DNA from: Trematomus loennbergii | Lineage: Eukaryota; Chordata; Actinopteri; Perciformes; Nototheniidae | Length of the DNA: 64,000 nt | Assembly: GCA_012861695.1 (NCBI GenBank) | Contig: JAAOOA010000028.1 | Span: 11,014,470-11,078,469 of the forward strand | Reading direction: 5' to 3' | In this document: positions 25,094 through 39,276 of the stretch, one piece after another | Numbering within the stretch: the first letter of the stretch is position 1 | Layout of the letters: each line of letters opens with the position of its first letter | The notes under the pieces: generated by a model | Told to the model about the DNA's origin: nothing | Databases searched by the model: none | Seen by the model: only the letters and a program-made list of their open reading frames with translations | Translations under genes and position numbers: made by a program

Positions 25094-26246
25094 AGTTCTG
25101 GCTCAGTACTGCCCTGCCCTTTCCCACTGCAGAGGATCTGCCAGTGACTGAGACATGTTGAGCAGACCACACATTCATCAGGGCCTGTCACAATGTGCAT
25201 AAAGTACCATAGTCAGTCACTGTGTGTGTGCTAGGTTCATGACCTGGGACATATGAGCAAGACAAAACACAGGGTGAGGAGACCATTCAGCACCTATAAC
25301 ACAAGAACTCTACAATAATGTCAAGATACGGCTTCTTTGTTTTTATTTATAGCCAGTTCTTTATTTTGGTCCTCTGTGTTTGTAAGTAAGTGTGTGTCAC
25401 TTTTACTACCAAGGCTATTGGTTTTTCAAGAACAGTGCTAATGGGTTGTTACGGTGTGTTATCACACACTCCCTGGTGAGAGCCAGGACTTGCTTGCGGT
25501 GTCAAGTGTTCTTTGGTTAAATACGAAAACCGTACCCTACTGAGGCATTTGGCACCACTCATATACTGCTCAGATCAAGCTGTGGCTATTCAGCAAACCT
25601 CTTCCCCTGTATCTGACTCTGTTGGCATGAATTAGAGAGGGACAGGAGGAGGCATGAAAAGGCTTGGCGTTTTGGTGCCACGGTGCCCCCTGTGCCTCCT
25701 GGTGCCCCTGATGAGGGAAACATGATGGAGTGATGTGGAGGAGGAGGGCCTTGGCAGTATAAAGACCCATTGTGGAGTCAGTGGAGTGGGGCACAGGCCT
25801 GCCGTGGGGACCCCTAAAGCCTGGAGGGGGAACAAAGACCCTCCTATGAGGCTGCATGGGAAATACTTGGACATCACTGCCAATACTACAGCCACTGGCC
25901 GCACCATGCCTGGGAAAAACGCATGAGAACTGCAAAGGCGGCAAGAGAAGAAGTCTAGAAAATATGAGAAGAGATGAGAAAAGGTGTGTAAAGATGACAC
26001 CCAAATGATTGTCGAAAATGCTGTTAGTCGATGTCTTAGTTGGACTTCCTGTTTGGTAGGAACACACAAAGCCTCTGAAGGCCTTGTGGGTTTTCCCCTC
26101 TCACAGGAGGACTTAGACACACACGGGCACACACACTCTCATATCACTCCACACAGGATCCATATGCTAGTCAACAGCTGGAGGGCTTATTCATTCAGAC
26201 ACAATCAAACTGTGCTCAGGCAAGAAGACACACTTCCACATGTGTG

Positions 26247-26247
<1 letters not shown>

Positions 26248-26319
<72 letters not shown>

Positions 26320-26364
26320 CACATACACATACACATATACATACACATACACATACACACACAC
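26248..26364 (+). repeat. (AC)n microsatellite passing into (ACACAT)n
   Basis: A pure AC run to 26318, followed by ACACAT hexamer variants and a short AC end. Confidence 0.95.
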
Positions 26365-29300
26365 TTGTATGTTGTAATACTTCAAAGCACATCAAAGGCA
26401 ACAGGGATAGAAATTCCCTCCCTCTCTTTATTCAGCATCTGATGACAGAGGGGCGAGCGGGGGGAAAGCAGTTGTACGTACAACAAAAAATGCCTGTTGG
26501 CATGTGTTCAAACCTCTCTGAACATTTACAGCATCACATGTGTGAATACTTTTCACAATCTATTTGGGAAGATAAGATCAACCAAAATTACCACACTCTT
26601 AGATTAGTCAGTCATGTTATCGCCATTATAGTAGTCTTATCACACAATGAAATACTTAATTGTCTTGTTTCTTCACAATAATTATGTTTATAACATCCCT
26701 GGTTTGTCCTTTGACACATAGAGATAGTGTGTGCGGGTTATGAAACAATGCTGCAGGGTATAGCCAAAGTTATGGCTTAATTAGGAACTTTATTAGCCTC
26801 TTGACTGAAAACACATGAGGAGGTAACTTCAAATAAGGTTTTATTGGACAACAACTTAATGCTACATTTCTCCCAGACATAATAATTGGTTATGGATGTC
26901 TCATCAAGAGGAACTACTAGTGCAACTATGGACAGTTTTCAATTTAAATGAATTCCAAACGGCTTTAAGTGCTCAATTTTGGGCATGAGCTCCATAATCT
27001 CTTACAAAACCCGTCTGACCATCACCAATCTGATTTTAGAGATTCTTGATGCAGGTAGTGGTAAACACGATGAATAGATGTTGGCATCATTGTCCTGAGA
27101 GAGGAGAGCTCTAGGTGATGCTAACTGAAGAGGAATGGTGACCAGTGATTGCTGTCTGTATTGGATTGCAACAGGATGACGAACTCTAAGGCAAAGCCAG
27201 TCTGAGCACACATGGTAGCCACCTCCATATATTGTTTTGGTTTTCTTTAATGAGAAGCAGCAAATCAGTTGCATAACAGGGTCACAGGTGGCAAAAGAAA
27301 GCCAGGTGGAGTGGAGGCCACAGCTGAAACAAGTAAATTGGGACCTTAACATTGGCATGTTAACCAATGCCTACTAAAATCTGCTGTACCTGTATGTTAA
27401 TGGCGTGTCTTGTTATAACCTAAATTGGGGTTATTTCAGATGCAGCTCATGCTGTTTTGCCAATAAAAGTTAACTCATCGGGGATCCTGTATGGCAAACT
27501 TTGCTCTTACAATCTTGCTAAAGCGTAAGACTTAGATTAAATGATGTAAACTAGGATGGATTTGCCACTTACACGCTGGTATAACAGAAATAAGAGAAAG
27601 ACATAAGGAAGAGTGAATGTAGAAGTCTTCCTGTTTGAACAGCCTGACTCTGAAAACACTGCTTTTGTTTAAACACGTAACATACTTAGACTTTGGAACT
27701 TCATTAGCATTTTCTGACCTACAAATGAGTTGGGGTTCATTTTGTATTGATGATATAGCTGAATGACTGTATACAGGCAGAAGGTTTATTCTGTGGGAAG
27801 GGAAAGAAACAATCTGCTTCAAGCCAAGAAAGTCAGCAGACAGAGATCGTAATCTCTGTTTTAATCTTTATGGGAAGAGAACATCATGTCAACACCAAGG
27901 AAAACAAACTGTATTAGAGCCATGACCTGCAAAATAAATTATCTAATACATCATGTTATTTTTTTATTTACTACAGTATATTTGTAAACGCTCAATAATG
28001 TGCAGGGATGAGATTTCGACATACAGTATGAGGGTGTATGCATATGTTGGTGTGACGGTCATGTGCATACAGTACAGTACGTATAACTTAAAGAATGGAG
28101 AACTCATCACTGTACTTTGGGGATGCTTCTTTTGTATTAGCTCAAGGGGACGGCCCACAGACAATAGAGCAGTGTGAGTTTATCTGAATGCCTTGCATTT
28201 TTATAAGGTTATGACAATCCATTTGTTTATCATTTTGACATCTGGAATCCATTCGGTTATTGCAGGGAGAAACAGGGAGAGTGTTACAACCGGGCAAAGC
28301 CCTCACCCTCTCACTCACTTTCTATCTAGTCATAGTTCTGTTCCTCTGGGCTGCCTCGGTGTCAGTCTGTTGCGTCCAAGGGGCTCAGTTCTAAAATGCA
28401 CACAAATTGGATAATAAAACTCTCGCAGAGGGACAATAAATAAATGACGATGTGCAAAGGAAGAACATTCCCAGCTTGTGCCTGTGTGTGCTGTGTGTGC
28501 TGTGTGTACAGTATGTGGCTATGGGCAGACGTCTGTTAAGTATGTGTTTTCCTAGTTTTACTTGACTTGATGAAGTGGTGGCACAGTTGAGTTATGAGAA
28601 CAGTTGACATCAGAGAAATAATGACATTTAAAAAGTTGGAAATATAAACTTCATATGCTTTCTTTTTTTTCTTCTTGCACCCACCCTTTCAACTTCAACG
28701 TAATTTGCATTTGTCGAGGTCACAAACCTCTGTCCTTCCTCTTCCTCTCCCACAATCCTCTTTTTTTCAATTTCTCCTTAGCTCCGTTTCAGTTGCCCCT
28801 CCCTTTCCCATAACCCTGTGCTGCTTCCTGGGACCTCAGCATGACCCCCTCTACATTACTACATTGCTTCGACGTGTCTCTCTTTAGGCCTGCATCCTTG
28901 TGTTGTGTGTCTGTTTGAGTAAAACTGAAAACAACAGTGATCATATTGCAGTAAATGTCAGTTATTTATTCTCTCTGCTGAAATGTTTGGAGTGTGAGAG
29001 TTTTGAGTTATGCTATTTCGGAATCTGTGGCTGTGCAATAAAGAGAGTGTTATAGGATAGGTTGTGTAGATGTTGTGTAAGCAAATGTGATTTTCTTGGC
29101 CTGACTGTACAATGATATGCCCATTTGGGACTTAGCATGCCTCTGAGTTAAGACTGTTTATGTCTTTCGGCCTCCTCAAATTGAGGTTTTATGGTGTGGC
29201 TTGTGGACATTGTACTGTATATTTGTGAAATATCAGTCTCCTCTTCATTACTTTTATAGAAGGGACACAGTTTTACGACTTCTCCTCTTCTGTTGTGTGT

Positions 29301-32300
29301 CCAGCCGGTGGAGTGGGTTCAGCTAATGTAATTACAATGCCACAATAGACTGGCATGTTTTACTGGAGCAGTTCCTACTGGGCGAGGTAGACATAGTGTA
29401 CTCACTAACCTCTCTGCTTGCCTATTGGCACGGCATCAAACTCATAGCCGGAGAGGAGGATGAGAAATTGAGGGACATACATGCTGAGGAGGGGAAAAGA
29501 AGTGTGGATGTGAAAACAATGGATAGAAATAGAGAAGAACTGATAGATGGATGAAGGAAGGCAAGAAATAAGGGATGTAGGTCAGTGGCAGTAGGAGCAG
29601 TGGCTTTAGGTGAGCCCTCTGTCTTTTTAGGCTTAATTGCCTCTATGTTTGAAGTCCTCACCGTTGCGTGTCTGGGTGCCAGCCAATAGTGATCTGTGTG
29701 GTCTGCGTGTGTTTGAGAGGGTTGTGTTTGCTTCTCATTTCTCAGTTTGACACACATTTCTGACACACCACGCCAGCAAACACAGGACAATACCCTAAAG
29801 AATGTGTCTTCCTCGATGCCAGCAATTGCGCACACAAACACAACACCGGCCAAAATATGACTTGTAAAACAAAACGGTCAACGATGCGTCCTCTAGGACG
29901 AACCCAGTATTTAAGAGGCAATTTTATCTTGTGTCATAAAATTGCTCTTGGAAGACACCTCCGCTATGAAATGAAGTGCTTGTTGTTTCTCAGAAGGAGC
30001 TCTGTGTTGCTTATCATGGTGTCGCAATACTGGAACAGTTTCTGCCTGATTCAACAATCTGGTTCCTAATGGACTTTTTATTTAAATTTCAGCTTTTAAA
30101 CATTACATTAAAAGACAGTTACAGTATAAACACACTTTGTTACTGCCAGCCTTTTATGATTTTAATTTTTAAAGTGGGAATTTAAGGACGGGCACCTAAC
30201 CCATTACTTCATGTGCCAGCTAAAGAAAGTCATACAGTTGCCACTTGTTGAGGTGGTAACGTGTGAGTAGACTTTAAACAAAGAAATCATACCATATCAG
30301 TTACACACACTTACTGACTGATGTAGTTCAGTGCACATTTGAACACTCTTCAAAGGAAGAGAAAATCCACTTGCAAACCTCTGCTTTGATCCAAACATGC
30401 AGCTTGTACTGTAGCCGTGGTGACACAGGATTATTGCCTTATAGACCATCACACTATTTCTGTTTGCCACAGACAGCTCACACTCCATACACAACACATT
30501 CACACACTGAACACGCATCAACACTCACACATCATGATCACATCTGACTAACAGAGCTGGACCTCTCTCTGCTCAACTATTTTTAGGGACAGTGTTATCC
30601 TTTTTCCTCTGGGAAACTTTATAAATGTCAGTTGGACCCTGATTGTGCAAGATTTTGTCTGGATTTGAACGGAATTTTGTGTGATGCAATGTGTACCTGT
30701 ACGTCTGAATGTAGGGCCAATAGCGTGCATTGGCAAACTTCCCTGTAGAGTTTTAGTGTGAATGTGTGTACCAGTTAGGTTTGCAGTGTGTGGTATTTAC
30801 CATCAGAGTGAGATTCTGAACAAGAGGTCTGGTTTGAATCCAACTTTTAGCCTTACTCCAGGTTTGTTGTCTAACCCAAATGATGTGTAAGTGAGTTTAA
30901 AATGAATGAATGACAGGCACGGGAGGAGAGAGGGAAAGCTAACAAAACCATCTCTGTACAAACAACAAAAAGTACAGTACACTACTGTGGAGAGGGTGTT
31001 GTGTGTGTGTGGCTCTGATCTGTGCTCAGTGTGTGTATGTGGTAACCTGAAACCACAGGGAAAACGTTCCTAGAATTCCGGGTGGGTTTGGTGTCGTGGC
31101 TCGCTCACTGGAGCCCCCCGAGTGGTGCTGGGAATGCGGCCTCCGCACGGAAGAGCTTGAGAATGAAGGGAAAGTACCCGTGTGTGTGTTTGAGCCGAAC
31201 AGCTAAGCATCTCAACACCAACAAGTAATGGAATAGTTTGTTTCTTAAAGTGTTGGTAATCTGACAGAGCATACATATACATTTTAAAAGGCATTTGATT
31301 ATTGCATAGAGACACAAACATTATCTTTATTGATGGCAACAACCTGTTTAATATAACGCATCCACCCACGTCTATAGGAACAAAATGCAAAAAAGTGTAA
31401 GTGTCTTTAATTAAACAGTAAAAGAAATAGATATAACACATACTGTAAATTGTTCAACATTTAAACATGTAACTTACATTTTTCTCTTAACTTACACCAG
31501 CACTATAACTTATCCTTTTAAATGCGAAGTCTGGCACAATTACAAGTGCTTTGTAATTTATTAGATCAGGATAGGACTTCAGAACATTAAATGCCAGGAA
31601 GGAAATGATCTTATAAAAAGTTATACTGTCAGTGGCTCTGCACTCTAGGGACAAATGTGCTCAGCTGAGGTCCAACCCTCTTAACACAAACCCAGACTTC
31701 TCCAATTCAGCTTACTGACTGATTTATGATGATATGTCCACTTTCCAACCTGTGGCAGATTGACAGATAAGCCTGATCATGACAAACATGATAGTAATGA
31801 CTGGGACTTTTGCCAAGAAAGCCATTTTGACCATGTGTTTGTCAATGCCACCATCTGTCCAACTTCATTTGGATAATAGCTGCCCAACCTTTGCCCTCCT
31901 TCCCTCTGCCTGCAGCACACTCACTATTCACTCCTTGACCTTAACAGAAGTTTGCACAACATTGCGGTATATAATCCTATATATGTTATTCTGGTGTCAA
32001 GCAGCTGTACTTAGAGCTGCCTCCATATCTCTCTATCTACAATATGCTCTCAAATGTCAATCTTACTGAGTGCCTGGGGATCATTTCTGCTTGTGGGAGA
32101 GTGCGTGTGGGGGGTATGCAGATATTCTGATTGCATTTAAGCTTAAAAAATGTACTGCGTGATTGTCTGAGTGAGCTGTGTGTGCGCATGTGTTCTTGGA
32201 TGGGTGTGAGTTGTGCTCCCACATGCCCTTTGCAGCAGCAGAGAGTCTGATCCCTGACCTCTTCACTCAACACCCTCGCAAGCCCTCTCCTCTCTCTATG

Positions 32301-33174
32301 CGGGTATGTCTGAGTATGTGGATGCCTGTGTATGTTTGTTACTGTGAGTCAAATGTACTTTATGTTTGAGTTGAAACTGGACTGTTTGCACTGAGTACTT
32401 TCTGCTTACACAGGCTGCATATACAGTGCTATCCAGATGTGTCATTATGCCTCCTTCTCCAAGTGCTTGTCCATGTTTATGATACCCTTCATACACACTG
32501 AGCCATTCTATAGTTGCAACACCAGCCTGAACGTAAAGAAAAGATGTAAGTACATAAAATCACGACATATGATATGATATATTTAGCTTTATCCACGGTG
32601 AACCCCTTGACTGGTTTTTAGTTTACACTGGAGCTGTCAACCTTAAGCACTAGATCACGCCATTCTGGCCCGGATCAGACAGACAGACCAACAGGTGGTC
32701 GTACCACACCAGAGGATCATGGTCCACTCCACCCGTCTGTGCTCCGGGGCATAGTTTACTCCCCTGGCTCTGCCCCTGCCTGCCCTTGTCTGCCTTCCAC
32801 ACACAACTGCCCCCCCACCTCCCCACAGACCTCTAACCTCAGTTATCCATGCCCTCCTCGGCATGTGGGCATGTGGCTGGGGGGGGATATATTCATCGTT
32901 ATGGGTCTTGTAACTTGTTCGTTCCTCTCTTTCTGTTTGTATAATTCCCTCCTCCATTCACATGTTTCACCAATGCTCTGACGTTGATGGTTCCTGTGTC
33001 AGTTATCCATTTTCATGAGCAAATTTGTACCTGGGAGCAGTTTTGTTCTGTCTCTCCCCCTTTTCTCTAATTTTAACATATATCTTTCATCCCTTTGTAA
33101 CTACAGTATCTACACTATCCTTAAAATCAGTAAGTTGTCTGGTGAAATTGAAATTGTTTAAAAAGTGGCTAATG

Positions 33175-33188
33175 CTGCCACCTACTGG
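33175..33188 (-). promoter_or_regulatory. candidate CTCF site
   Basis: CTGCCACCTACTGG is a full match, on the minus strand, to the CTCF core consensus CCASYAGRKGGCRS. A 14-base degenerate match can occur by chance in 64 kb, so this is a candidate only. It lies in intron 5 in otherwise AT-rich sequence. Confidence 0.35.
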
Positions 33189-34950
33189 GGAATCACTGTA
33201 AATAAGGGATCCTGACATAACGTCACTATTGGACGAGTTGGGAGTGAGAATGTGTTGCTTAATCAATTTACTTAATTATCTATTTGCTCAAGAAGAAATA
33301 AGGTATCAAAATGTATTTGAGAAATAAGTGCCCTACAGTTAAATACATGCAATACAGTTTTGTGCACTCTATTTCATGACTGGATGTAGATGGACATTTT
33401 ATAATTGTTCTTGGCCTGTTAGAGCTATAATTGTTGAAGACATATTAATTCTGAAAACATTATAAGCTATATTAGTACGAACAATATGTAGTATATATAT
33501 ATATATGTACGAAATATCTTGATGATAGCAAAATACATCACTATATTACAGCCAAGTTTAAATAAATACCCAGGGCAACTGTGTGTTCTTAATAAATGCA
33601 AGCCATGACACAGTCGTTGCAATCGTTGCAATCTGTCAGAAAAATAACTTTTTTGCTATTAGTCCCCCATGTCAAAGATCAACCCGTGCAGTTAGATCTG
33701 TGAATTCAAACAGAAAAGGCTTTGTATGCATGTTTGTTAGAATGAGGAGTAATTGCATGTGAGTGTGTGGAGGGATATGCTAAAGAGTGAAATAGTTGTC
33801 TTTGTCGGGAAAAGATGCTGGTCTGTATGTAATTTGTGGGTTTGGCCGAGGCGGACATGACTTGTTCTTGTTCCTCCAATCTAATGGAGCTTCGTGGTCT
33901 TTTCCCAGAAGTCTGTGTGGTCTGTTGAGTCAGCCTGCAGCGCGTCTGCTGGTCCTTCAGAACAGGCGACACGGAGAGGTGGGGAACAGTTACACCCAGT
34001 GACAGACACAGTCGGGACAGTTAGGCCTGGGAATGTCCTCAAAGCAATTAGGGCCAATTCCAGCTGTAATCCATGTAACTGCCACCTATTATAGCATTAC
34101 ATATAAACCTTTAAGCGCTACACTGTATGTTTTTGTCTGTCTGTAGCACTAGAGACCCATAAATGAAAGCTCTTCATTTTGTAATTTGTTCAACTTTGTT
34201 GTAACCAAGTATTCTGGATGATTTGTAGTTTTGGCTGATCATCGTGGGTTGTGGCTCTCCCTCCCTTCCTAAGAGGAAAATGTATTTAATTATAATAACA
34301 TTAAAGTTGTATATTACAATTTTAGTGGTTTGAACTTCATGTCTTGGTGTATTGTGGGTTCAACCTACCATCAAAGTCACAATACACTTCACACAAAGGA
34401 CTTGGCCACCTCTTGGAAAAGGACACGTCTAATTTGTGTTGCAGTGATCAGCAGTTTCTGCAGTTTTTAAACATGTTCAGCAGAGCAATCGTCTTCACTG
34501 TATGATGAGGTTGGAAATTGCATTGTTTTGTGACAAAATATTAGCCGCTGTCTAGCTGTCTGACTACTCACTGTTTTAAAAATATATGCTTTAAGTGGTG
34601 GTGAAAGGCATTCAGTTAAGTGTAACTCAAATTGCCCACCCTTAGAAGTTTGAATTGCACAAATTGTGCTTAAAAATGTCGAAAACCCAAGAATGTGAAA
34701 TGTTAAGAATGTTGTTTAAAGCATTCTGAAGTCATTTTCAGATGTATTTCATTCTTGAAATTCATGCTCAGAATGGCCCTATACAGTAATGCTATTGACT
34801 CGCCTTACACAAGATTGGCCACACGGGGGCAGTGTGGAATCATATGTTTCTCCCCTGTGAAACCGAGAACTAAGTCTGAAGGTACTGTCCTTGTAGTATA
34901 ACAACATCTAGTCAAATCACAGTCATTTATGTGTCGAGAGTCGGAGAGTA

Positions 34951-35048
34951 TATACACTACACTGTGATGGAACTTCTGATTTGCTAATGTCAGGTTTTGT
35001 ATACACTACACTGTGATGGAACTTCTGATTTGCTAATGTCAGGTTTTG
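34951..35048 (+). repeat. 49-bp perfect tandem duplication
   Basis: Two adjacent copies (34951-34999 and 35000-35048) of a unit starting TATACACTACACTGTGATGG and ending GTCAGGTTTTG are identical by eye. The pair ends 22 bp before a GT microsatellite. The identity implies a recent duplication or an assembly artefact. Confidence 0.93.
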
Positions 35049-35070
35049 TTTACGCAGCCAAAGAGATGAG

Positions 35071-35230
<160 letters not shown>

Positions 35231-37125
35231 GACAAGTGTGTGTGTGGACAAGAGGTTCTAAGAGCAGTTTGTTGGCAAGAGAGAGTCACTTACACCAAAT
35301 TAATTCAGCTCTTTGCAGTTGCTGTGATTGTTAGATAAATCGATACTTGTTCATTAGCTCTGAGGAGCATTGAAATGAAACTTGCTTGGCTGTGTGTAAG
35401 CCTCTAATGGGCTAATGATGAGTCAAGCTAGATATCGTAGACGTCACCTAGCCTGCAGACGGAAATAGAAATGGAAGGGTAGAATAGCCCTTATGATGAG
35501 GATTGAACGCATCTTGAGTGCGAGATAAACAAAGTATGTGACTGTGATTACCTGTAAGTGTATGCCCATGCTAAGTTAATTACTACACCTAGTCATAGAT
35601 AATTGTCCCGACTCAGTTTTTCTCTATTTATCCTCATTGCACTCCCTCTTGCTCAGTCTCTATTCCAGTTCTCTAATTATCCTCAGCATTGGCCCAGGTC
35701 AAAGTGACCTAGAGAGCATACCATGTCAGGGCCAGACTTGGGTTCAGCCCACAAGACAGAGTGCTTTTTTAATTAGTCTACAGCTGGGCTTGTTTGCTAC
35801 CACAAACAGCATCCAAATGAAAGATGTACAGTATGTCTTGATATATCCAGGAAGTGTAAGTGTAAACTTGGCCAACTGTGCACACAACCAAACCTGCTAA
35901 AACGCGCTAAATGAAAAGACTGTTTCCCTTTGGAAAGTTTTTTTTTGTAAATATTTGGCATTTAGAATTTTGGAAATGCCAATTCCCGAGCCAGCTTCTA
36001 GCAGTGGGACATCTCTACCATAACTGTTTACAGGCTCAAAGCGCACCAAGGTCAGCTTTCAACTCCATCGACCCAATGATCCGATAAAACAAATCCAGTC
36101 AACAGCTACCACACTACCATGCTAATTACTCAAACAAACAAAGTGAGATGGAAACTTTCAGACGGGCTGTTTCACACCATCACATGGAGCTCTGGTCACT
36201 GAAAAAAAGAAATGTGCATGACACAAAGGAAAGGACATTTAACGATTGGTTATGAGAGTGATATAATTCTCAGTGAAAGAGATATGTGTTGGCTGTTATG
36301 GGTAAATTAACAACAGGAAACATGAGAAATATTGATTGGATACTTGACATGACCCAATAAAGGCAGTAAAAGTAAATTTCATAGCATTTTAAAAAAGGAC
36401 ATGAAAACAAACATGCAGCATGAAGGGAGCCATTCATAAGCGCAGTAACACATTTTATTGCACTGTAGAGGACAGGGTTTCAGTGCGTAATAGCCATGAG
36501 TAATTTGAGCCGTTGGACCTTCAACCATATAGCTGTTACAGTGCAACCACTCAATAAACCAGCCTGGTCTTGGTAAAATCACCCTGGGACCTCTTAAGAA
36601 GTGGCAATGCAGTTCAGACCAACATAGTGGTGTGTAATTCCATCCCAACCACACAGCCATAAACAGCCATATTTCACTGGTCCACACGCCACTAAGACAG
36701 ATATACAGCCGGCTCAGCACAGGTGTCGTGCCTCAGGTGAAGTCCGAGACAAAAACTGTAAAGATTCATTAACGTAAACGTCCAGGACAAAAATGTTTCA
36801 TCTTGGCTGAAATGACATAATCCTCCAGTTATTGTAACTGGAGTTAGAAACAGCCTGTGGACTGTTTGTGTTTGAGTTTGGAGCCCAAACATTAATAATA
36901 AAAGGACATGTCTTCTGCTCTTACCACAATACTGTAGGTCAGTGTTCCCACTGGACAGAACCAACATGGAGGTCTCAAAATAATTAACAGTATATAGAGA
37001 GTAAATAAACAAATGCTACCCTTAATTAATGGATTCTTATTCTGATCTGTTTCTTGTTTTTGTGAATTTCTTTGAAGGAAAATCACTTTTGTTGAACTGT
37101 TCATAACTGCCACATGTATTTAGAG

Positions 37126-39276
37126 CAGGGGTGGGGAACCTTTTTCCTCTCAAGGGCCATTTCAATTTTTTCAACAAACTCCGAGGACCGTACAAATGAT
37201 TGAACTCAACCTCTGCTTAAAAATACTAAAATCACAGCCCATGCATTTGGCCTTTCTTTCATGCTGTGCAAAGAAAAAGCAACCTCTTAATCCAGATATC
37301 TTGCCATGACTCACGCATGCATGCACGTGCACGGTTGTGGCATGACCACCAAAACAGAAAGATATGGACACAAGATGTGTGCAATTTAGTTTCCTATCCA
37401 TGTGAACATGATTTAAGTGGGGGGGGGGGACCTAGCCTCCTCTAGGGGGGTCCAGGGGCATGCTCCCCCGGGAAGATTTTTTTTTAAATGTTGAAGTCAA
37501 AACCATCAATCTGGTGCACTTTGAGAGCAACATTAAGAGATCTATGGATACATCTCTCAACACCCATATGAAACAGAACTGTAAACAGATTTCTTTTTCT
37601 TTATGGATATTTTACAAATCACTCCCCTTTTAAACTGTATTCTTGTTTATTAACACATTTTTGTTACTGTCATAAAGTATTTTATACCTGTTTACTTTAT
37701 TCTCTTATTTTTGTATAACTATAATGATCATATAAAGATGTGCCTTTACCTCACTGGTTGTAGAAAAAGCTTCTTATATTCGTTAGCATAGCTAGCTAAC
37801 CAGATGCTAATAACAACAAAGTTATTGACTGTATGATCAGTATGACGGATGAACAGATCGCCACTGGGCTTACAACTAAAGACACAGCCACGCAAAAACT
37901 GCGGCATGTGTACGGCTCCTTATGGGTACTGCAATATATGAAGTGTATTTTATGCACCCCATCATGAAATGCCCCCCTTGTCACGGGAACGCGCATTTCT
38001 AAATGACACGTTTACACCTTAAAACGATGTTTAAAACGAAAAGTAAACGTTCAGGGTTTTTATTAATGGTAATTTTCAGAGTTGTTTAGTGGTAGCTCAT
38101 ATAGTCTTGATTCTTGTGGTTAAACTTTTCGCTCCGTATTTGATGGTAGTGGTGTCGAAATTCATTGGTCACTTCCTTTTCAGTTTTTGTTGTTTTTAAT
38201 CTTTTTTTTTTTCTTATTATTATTGTTATGTCCTGTCTGTATACACGTGCTTTAAAATGTATTGTTTTATTTTACATATTTATCATATAATAATCAAAAT
38301 ATATGTTTACAAATGTTACATAGTCTTTGTCAGCATATTTTTGCCACGTTATGCACCCCTTGCTATCTTACAAAATAAAAGTGTCACATTCATGAAACTT
38401 GCTCCATTCATTGGTACTAGTCCTACAACTATACTCTGAAAAATGCTTGAGGGTGGGAATAATAGAAACATCTTTTGGGGCGGGGTGCATTTTATGACAA
38501 GCCTGGTTATCACAATATGCCCCCCCTTGCTATCTTACAAAATAAAAGTGCCACATTCATGAAACTTGCTCCATTCATTGGTACTAGTCCTATAACTATA
38601 CCCTGAAAAATGCTTGAGGGTGGGATTAATAGAAACATCTTTTGGGGGGGGTGCATTTTATGACAGGCCTGGTTATCACAATATGCCCCCCCTTGCTATC
38701 TTACAAAATAAAACCAGGCCTGGTTATCACTGTTGTAATTTAAAGGTTATGATGGAGTTAAAACAATATTGGATGGAGTGTTTTGGAGATGGAGATAAAT
38801 CATGGGTCAAAATTGACCCGCGAACACCATGAATGGTAACAGCTTTCGAACACAACACAAGGGTTAAAGATGAATATGACATGTTGTTCACACTGACTTT
38901 GATTGCTTACCATGTCACTGGAATCTATTCTTCAAAATGAATGTTTATTTTATGTGTGATAATGTACACAATTTTAGTATGGATAATATGCGTGCATAAT
39001 TTGACACAACACCGGAGCGGCGTTCTGGTGCTCTCAGGCAGCACTACACCCCTGTCAGACGAGACATATACCACGTGATGACACGTTAGGCTCGTGTTGT
39101 GTTCAAGGACCCTGACCTTGGCCAGGAAAAACAGGCACTCGCTTGTTTAATTCTTTTGCGGTCTAGATTTCTTACATTTTTTCTTTTTTGCGTGTGTTTA
39201 TAAATTACCTCGAGGGCCGTACAAAATTGTCTCGCGGGCCGTATACGGCCCGGGGGCCGGAGGTTCCCCATCCCTG
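37126..39276. mobile_element. hAT element, 2.15 kb, composite interior
   Basis: The start CAGGGGTGGGGAACC and the end GGTTCCCCATCCCTG are inverted repeats. Exact 8-bp target duplications ATTTAGAG (37118-37125, 39277-39284) mark a hAT. The ends also carry GGGCCATTT and GGGCCGTATACGGCCC motifs. The interior has no recognisable transposase. About 37417-37820 is similar to part of another hAT at 50265-50785, and 38351-38713 is a 166-bp tandem repeat, so the element is composite. Confidence 0.9.
38351..38713 (+). repeat. 166-bp tandem repeat inside the hAT
   Basis: Two full units (38351-38516, 38517-38682) and a 31-bp partial third unit each start ATGC-C-rich then TTGCTATCTTACAAAATAAA. Units differ by a few bases. 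The array is entirely within the hAT at 37126-39276. Confidence 0.88.

Noticed and set aside
25570..26132. Two 165-residue open frames on the minus strand
   Set aside because: They overlap in different frames over the same bases and show no domain, membrane pattern or similarity.
29422..29853. 143-residue minus-strand open frame
   Set aside because: No recognisable motif; the apparent hydrophobic stretch comes from a purine-rich + strand tract.
38351..38713. CRISPR-like array
   Set aside because: Units are 166 bp, contiguous without unique spacers, and inside a eukaryotic hAT element.
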